From: an uncultured bacterium | Lineage (GTDB): Bacteria; Bipolaricaulota; Bipolaricaulia; UBA7950; UBA9294 | DNA: 64,000 nucleotides | Direction of reading: 5' to 3' | Assembly: GCA_903857865.1 (NCBI GenBank) | Contig: CAIOGO010000013.1 | Span: forward strand, 58,963 to 122,962 | Shown here: piece after piece, positions 61,133-64,000 of the stretch | Layout of the letters: each line of letters starts with the position of its first letter | Numbering within the stretch: the first letter of the stretch is position 1 | Made by a program: the position numbers and the translations under genes | Notes under the pieces: model-generated | What the model saw: only the letters and a program-made list of their open reading frames with translations | The model's database searches: none | Told to the model about the DNA's origin: nothing

Positions 61133-61327
61133 GCTAGTCACCCTCCCAAGTTCTTGGCAGGAGGACAACTCTGCCGCTCTCCTTGGCTGTGGTGAAGTTC
61201 CGAGGTAGGCGCGCTCTCTTCTTGTGTCGTCCAGACAGTGACGCCGACGATACCCGATCCGGCAGGCACGAGAGCCAAAGGCCCGACCCCGTGACGCCAA
61301 GGCGACCACCCTACTCCCATGCTCGCG

Positions 61328-63154
61328 CTACGTCGCGGCAACGTTCGAGAACTGCTCGAAGATATCGAGGACATCGGCGAAGACGGCATAGTCTTGCTTG
61401 GCTGCCTCGACGAGGTACATCAGCTTCAGTCTGCCGGGCTCAACTCCCGCAGCCGATGCGAACTTGTTTAGCAGAGGTCTTCCAGGGATAGCTCGCATCC
61501 AGTGCGGGTCGTCAGCGCTGATAGCTCTTTCCAGGTCTGCATAGAGGTTTGATGTGCGGTCTGCGATTCCGCCAGGATCCAGATCGCTGCACACGCGAGC
61601 GCGCTCGGCTTCCGCGTGGCTACGGAGGAGGGTAGCCAGCTGGTCGGCAGTCTGCCCAGAGAGCCCGCTGGGCATGATGTCAGCGTTGCCCACATGAGCC
61701 CGGGCCTCGCTCGCCACAATGAGTGCCACGGCATATGGAATCAAGCCAGTGGCCAGCTCGCGAAGCTTGCCGTTGACTTCATCTGGGTTCCTGAGCCAGC
61801 TACCTGGTGGTTCCATTGCCTCGAAACAGTCGGCGATTAGGTTGGCATCAAGGAAGTAGTTTTCCAGGTGATAGCGGGGCAGTGTCTTCAGTCGCTGGCT
61901 CGTTGCGGCGGCGTTCGCGGCGCTTCCTGCGTCCCCGTCACAGAGCATGAAGAAGTCGACACCCCAGATCGTCCGATCGAGAACATGGCTCACAAGATGG
62001 GCGAATGATCGGATCGCATCCTTCCCGCCGGCCGGCACTAGCACCAGACCTGGATGTCTGGTCCCCAGGATTTGGCCATACGCCTGCTTGTCGAGGCTCG
62101 CATTGGTTCCCTCTACCAAGACGATGCGCTTCCCGAGAGCAACGATGCCGACGGAGTGTCCGAGGAGACGCAAAGCCTGGTTTGTCTCATCCTCCTCTCT
62201 GACCAGCACAGCCTGATTTGCGGCATCCGGCTGCGGCGGGGAGATGAAGACCACGGACTGGTCAAGCGCCGCAGTGATAATGTCAGGCGAGTGCGTGCAG
62301 AAAACGAACTGGTTGGTTCGTCCAACTGCGCGGAGAGTCTGGAGCAGTTTGTAGACAAGCTCTGGGTGCAAGTGAAGCTCAGGTTCATCGAAGAAGACGA
62401 TGCAGTGCGACGGGCTCCTCAAGATGAAGTCGAACACGGTGTTCACGACCTCGCGCTCGCCAGAACTTAGAGTACTGACGTCGAGTTCCTGTCCATTGAG
62501 CTCATACCGAAGCTGCTGCGCCTTGGGTTCCGCGTCCAGGAGTCGTTTCGGGGCGAGCAGCTGAGCGAACGCTACCTTGAACGGGAGAAGGGGATCCGGG
62601 AAGTCGAGCGACATCTGAGTTGCTCCCTCGTGCATCAGCTCCTCGGCCTTGCGAGCGATCTTGTCTCTTCTGCTCTGGACTTTCCGGAAGAGCGAGTGCA
62701 GAGTGTCCTGGAACCTCGTCTGTAGCCCGCCGAATGTCAACTCCCAGCCGATATTCTCCTCCCACGGGTCGATAACGTCCCATGAGAACGTGTATGGCTG
62801 CAGGCGCTGGATTGAACGATCGCTCTCGAAGTAGACAACGCTGCTCTGCCATTGCGTGCGCCAATGACTCTTCTGAAGGGTGCGCGCGAGCAGTTGGCAA
62901 TCTGCTGGATCCCCAGTGTCCAGCGTGCGCTTTCCCCAGTCCTCTTGCTCAGTTTTCGACGTTGCCTCAATGCCGAGCCGAACTGGCCCAGTGTGGGTCG
63001 GCTTTCGAAATGCCTGAACCAGGGCTTGCATCAGGCGGGTCTTGCCCACGCCGTTTGCACCCGCCAGAACAACGACGTCCGTCAAGCCCTCGACTTCAAA
63101 GCGTTGCACCGGTGGGACATCGCTCAGTCGAATGGAGTGAATGCGCACGTGCAC
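61328..63154 (-). CDS. ATPase-TOPRIM fusion (OLD/PARIS-like defence candidate)
   Basis: 608 residues. N-terminal ABC-like ATPase: Walker A VVVLAGANGVGKTRLMQAL (about 28-45), long insert, signature LSSGEREVV, Walker B CIVFFDEPELHLHPEL and a CTHSPDI switch. From about 340 a TOPRIM-like nuclease domain: RIVLVEGTNASLD (catalytic Glu), FFMLCDGDAG (DxD), then LPRYHLENYFLD, the HxxENYfL motif as in DUF4435. AAA plus DUF4435 domains make up AriA and AriB of PARIS; both seem fused here. OLD-family nucleases share this order. No hit was run, so the family name is inference. The 61133-61327 gap shows nothing. Confidence 0.75.
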   Translation of the reverse strand: MHVRIHSIRLSDVPPVQRFEVEGLTDVVVLAGANGVGKTRLMQALVQAFRKPTHTGPVRLGIEATSKTEQEDWGKRTLDTGDPADCQLLARTLQKSHWRTQWQSSVVYFESDRSIQRLQPYTFSWDVIDPWEENIGWELTFGGLQTRFQDTLHSLFRKVQSRRDKIARKAEELMHEGATQMSLDFPDPLLPFKVAFAQLLAPKRLLDAEPKAQQLRYELNGQELDVSTLSSGEREVVNTVFDFILRSPSHCIVFFDEPELHLHPELVYKLLQTLRAVGRTNQFVFCTHSPDIITAALDQSVVFISPPQPDAANQAVLVREEDETNQALRLLGHSVGIVALGKRIVLVEGTNASLDKQAYGQILGTRHPGLVLVPAGGKDAIRSFAHLVSHVLDRTIWGVDFFMLCDGDAGSAANAAATSQRLKTLPRYHLENYFLDANLIADCFEAMEPPGSWLRNPDEVNGKLRELATGLIPYAVALIVASEARAHVGNADIMPSGLSGQTADQLATLLRSHAEAERARVCSDLDPGGIADRTSNLYADLERAISADDPHWMRAIPGRPLLNKFASAAGVEPGRLKLMYLVEAAKQDYAVFADVLDIFEQFSNVAAT

Positions 63155-63637
63155 TCCTTATGAAGCCGCGCTACCGTGTGGGCGCTCCAAAGCGCAGATA
63201 CATGACTCCACAGCAGCGCCCCACATCGACCCCTCTCCTATGACAGTTGATGGTGACACAGAGGGGCCTCTGTGAGCATACGGTCCGACACCCGTAAGAG
63301 CAAGCATTGATGGCCACATTGGGACGACGGGGCCAGGTCGGGGCGATGTGGTCTACCATTGTTTTTTGTACGGAGACGGGAACACCCCCGGCGCGGTAGA
63401 CTGAGATCGACGGGGGTTCGTGGCTGGCTGCTTGCGACACAAGCAGCTTGAGGGTCCGCGGTCTCCGATTGCGCGGTTCTGAGGCGCCGCCCAACCAAGG
63501 CGGGGACTCTGCGCAGAGAGGAAGAGGACGTCATAGACACAAGAGCAACCGCGGCGCCCGCCCCGTGGACGCGGTGTGTCGCGGCCGTTGGGCATGCTGT
63601 AATCAGCCGATGCGGCTAGAGACACGGAGGTACGGAG
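63155..63637. other. Intergenic stretch with one plus-strand terminator
   Basis: 480 bp with no supportable gene. A Rho-independent terminator lies at 63310-63367. Apart from it I see only a short GAGGGGCCTC palindrome at 63261-63270. Confidence 0.4.
63310..63367 (+). terminator. Plus-strand terminator without an upstream gene
   Basis: ATGGCCACAT (63310-63319) pairs with ATGTGG and CCAT (63346-63351 and 63356-63359, four-base bulge), followed by TGTTTTTTG. The only sequence upstream on this strand is the 155 bp between it and the start of the divergent ATPase-TOPRIM gene, so a short RNA may end here. Confidence 0.5.
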
Positions 63638-63834
63638 ATGCGGAAGACCAGGCGCGCCTGTATTCTGTGGTTTGTCGTCCTGGGCATCGCTTCGCTCGTG
63701 GCGCTTGCCGCCACTGGAGAGGCTCTGATCAAGGCCGAAGTCGTCGCTGTAGTTGACGGAGACACATTCGACGCCTACATCCTAGCAGTCCCCGAGGGAC
63801 TAGGCGCGGCACTGGCTCCTGAGATCGATCCTAG
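63638..63834 (+). pseudogene. Thermonuclease-family gene, 5' end only
   Basis: Encodes a signal peptide (ACILWFVVLGIASLVALAATGEA) and the start of an SNase-like domain (IKAEVVAVVDGDTFDAYIL). Compare GRVLGIIDGDTVDI in the intact protein at 53025. After about residue 66 the sequence enters the insertion element, and translation runs on to a stop at 63877 through element sequence. The rest would lie beyond the window or be lost. GGAGG ribosome site. Confidence 0.75.
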
Positions 63835-63835
63835 T

Positions 63836-64000
63836 GTGTCCAGTTTCGGAATGGTGTTAACACTTCAGGCCTCCTGACGGACTTCGTGACTGATCGCACC
63901 CCAGAAGACCTCCGCCGGGGTGCGCCCTTTGGTGCGGTAGCCCTGATGGGGTCGCTGGAAGTTGTAGAACTCGAGGAACCCGTCCAACGAGGTCTGCAAC
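63836..64000 (-). mobile_element. IS481-like insertion sequence, one end
   Basis: The outer end lies near TGTCCAGTTTCGG (about 63837), inside the thermonuclease gene. The minus strand encodes a transposase C-terminus: LDGFLEFYNFQRPHQGYRTKGRTPAEVFWGAI and a stop at 63865-63867. This RPHQGYxxxGxTPAE block is typical of IS481-family DDE transposases. The element extends beyond the window, so target duplication and inverted repeats cannot be checked. Confidence 0.8.
63865..64000 (-). CDS. IS481-family transposase, C-terminal fragment (window edge)
   Basis: About 44 residues are visible, the end of the integrase-like domain. YNFQRPHQGYRTKGRTPAE is the conserved tail after the catalytic Glu helix. 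The gene starts outside the window. Confidence 0.8.
   Translation of the reverse strand, partial: LQTSLDGFLEFYNFQRPHQGYRTKGRTPAEVFWGAISHEVRQEA

Overview
The window is high-GC bacterial DNA with densely packed genes on both strands. It contains bacterial housekeeping genes (recA, recX, prfA, tilS, rseP, ispF, mutY, yebC, tdk, proS), two tRNAs, many secreted proteins and lipoproteins, and an ATP-citrate lyase operon. The citrate lyase, aconitase and isocitrate dehydrogenase cluster is the kind found in organisms running a reductive TCA cycle. TatT-like lipoproteins, PKD-thioredoxin fusions and an archaeal-type ProRS suggest a deep-branching or candidate-phylum bacterium. I cannot place it more precisely from sequence alone.

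Layout. 0-1.5 kb: 3' part of aconitase. 1.5-5.9 kb: an accessory block with a 110-bp tandem repeat, a possible small RNA, HicBA and a large frameshifted predicted nuclease. 5.9-11.3 kb: IclR regulator, icd, aclB, aclA. 11.3-20.3 kb: an accessory region with Phd/ParE-like and ParD-like/zeta toxin pairs, a small protein plus retropepsin pair, an SGNH hydrolase, a truncated RIO kinase, a REP-associated transposase, a metallo-beta-lactamase-fold enzyme, a TatT-like protein and a damaged yjbQ. This region is dotted with chains of short perfect hairpins. 20.3-31 kb: envelope genes (CsgG-like, PKD-TlpA x2, chagasin-like inhibitor, PpiC-type isomerase, lytic transglycosylase), a sugar kinase/BtpA pair and a split radical SAM gene. 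30.7-34.3 kb: isocitrate/isopropylmalate dehydrogenase, MmgE/PrpD, MutY. 34.5-39.4 kb: small secreted or membrane proteins and YebC. 39.5-49.6 kb: tilS-rseP, ispF-recX-recA, a cyclase with a cyclic-nucleotide-binding protein, tdk, and a complete NMT1/ThiY-type ABC transporter. 49.7-53.8 kb: a sugar-type ABC importer without ATPase, coupled to a thermonuclease. 53.9-61.1 kb: tRNA-Glu, tRNA-Ile, PC4-like protein, prfA, ferredoxin-nitroreductase, amidase, a frameshifted ZIP transporter, Usp, proS. 61.3-64 kb: an ATPase-TOPRIM protein resembling OLD/PARIS defence proteins, then a thermonuclease gene cut by an IS481-like element.

The most unusual signal is the family of modular intergenic hairpins between 1.5 and 20.3 kb. 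Their stems vary by compensatory changes, they sit next to CTA/CTAG spacers, they overlap or supply the stop codons of several genes, and in yjbQ they interrupt the coding sequence. Three genes (2828-5732, 27811-28688, 58240-59005) carry single-base frameshifts, which could be real decay or long-read assembly errors.
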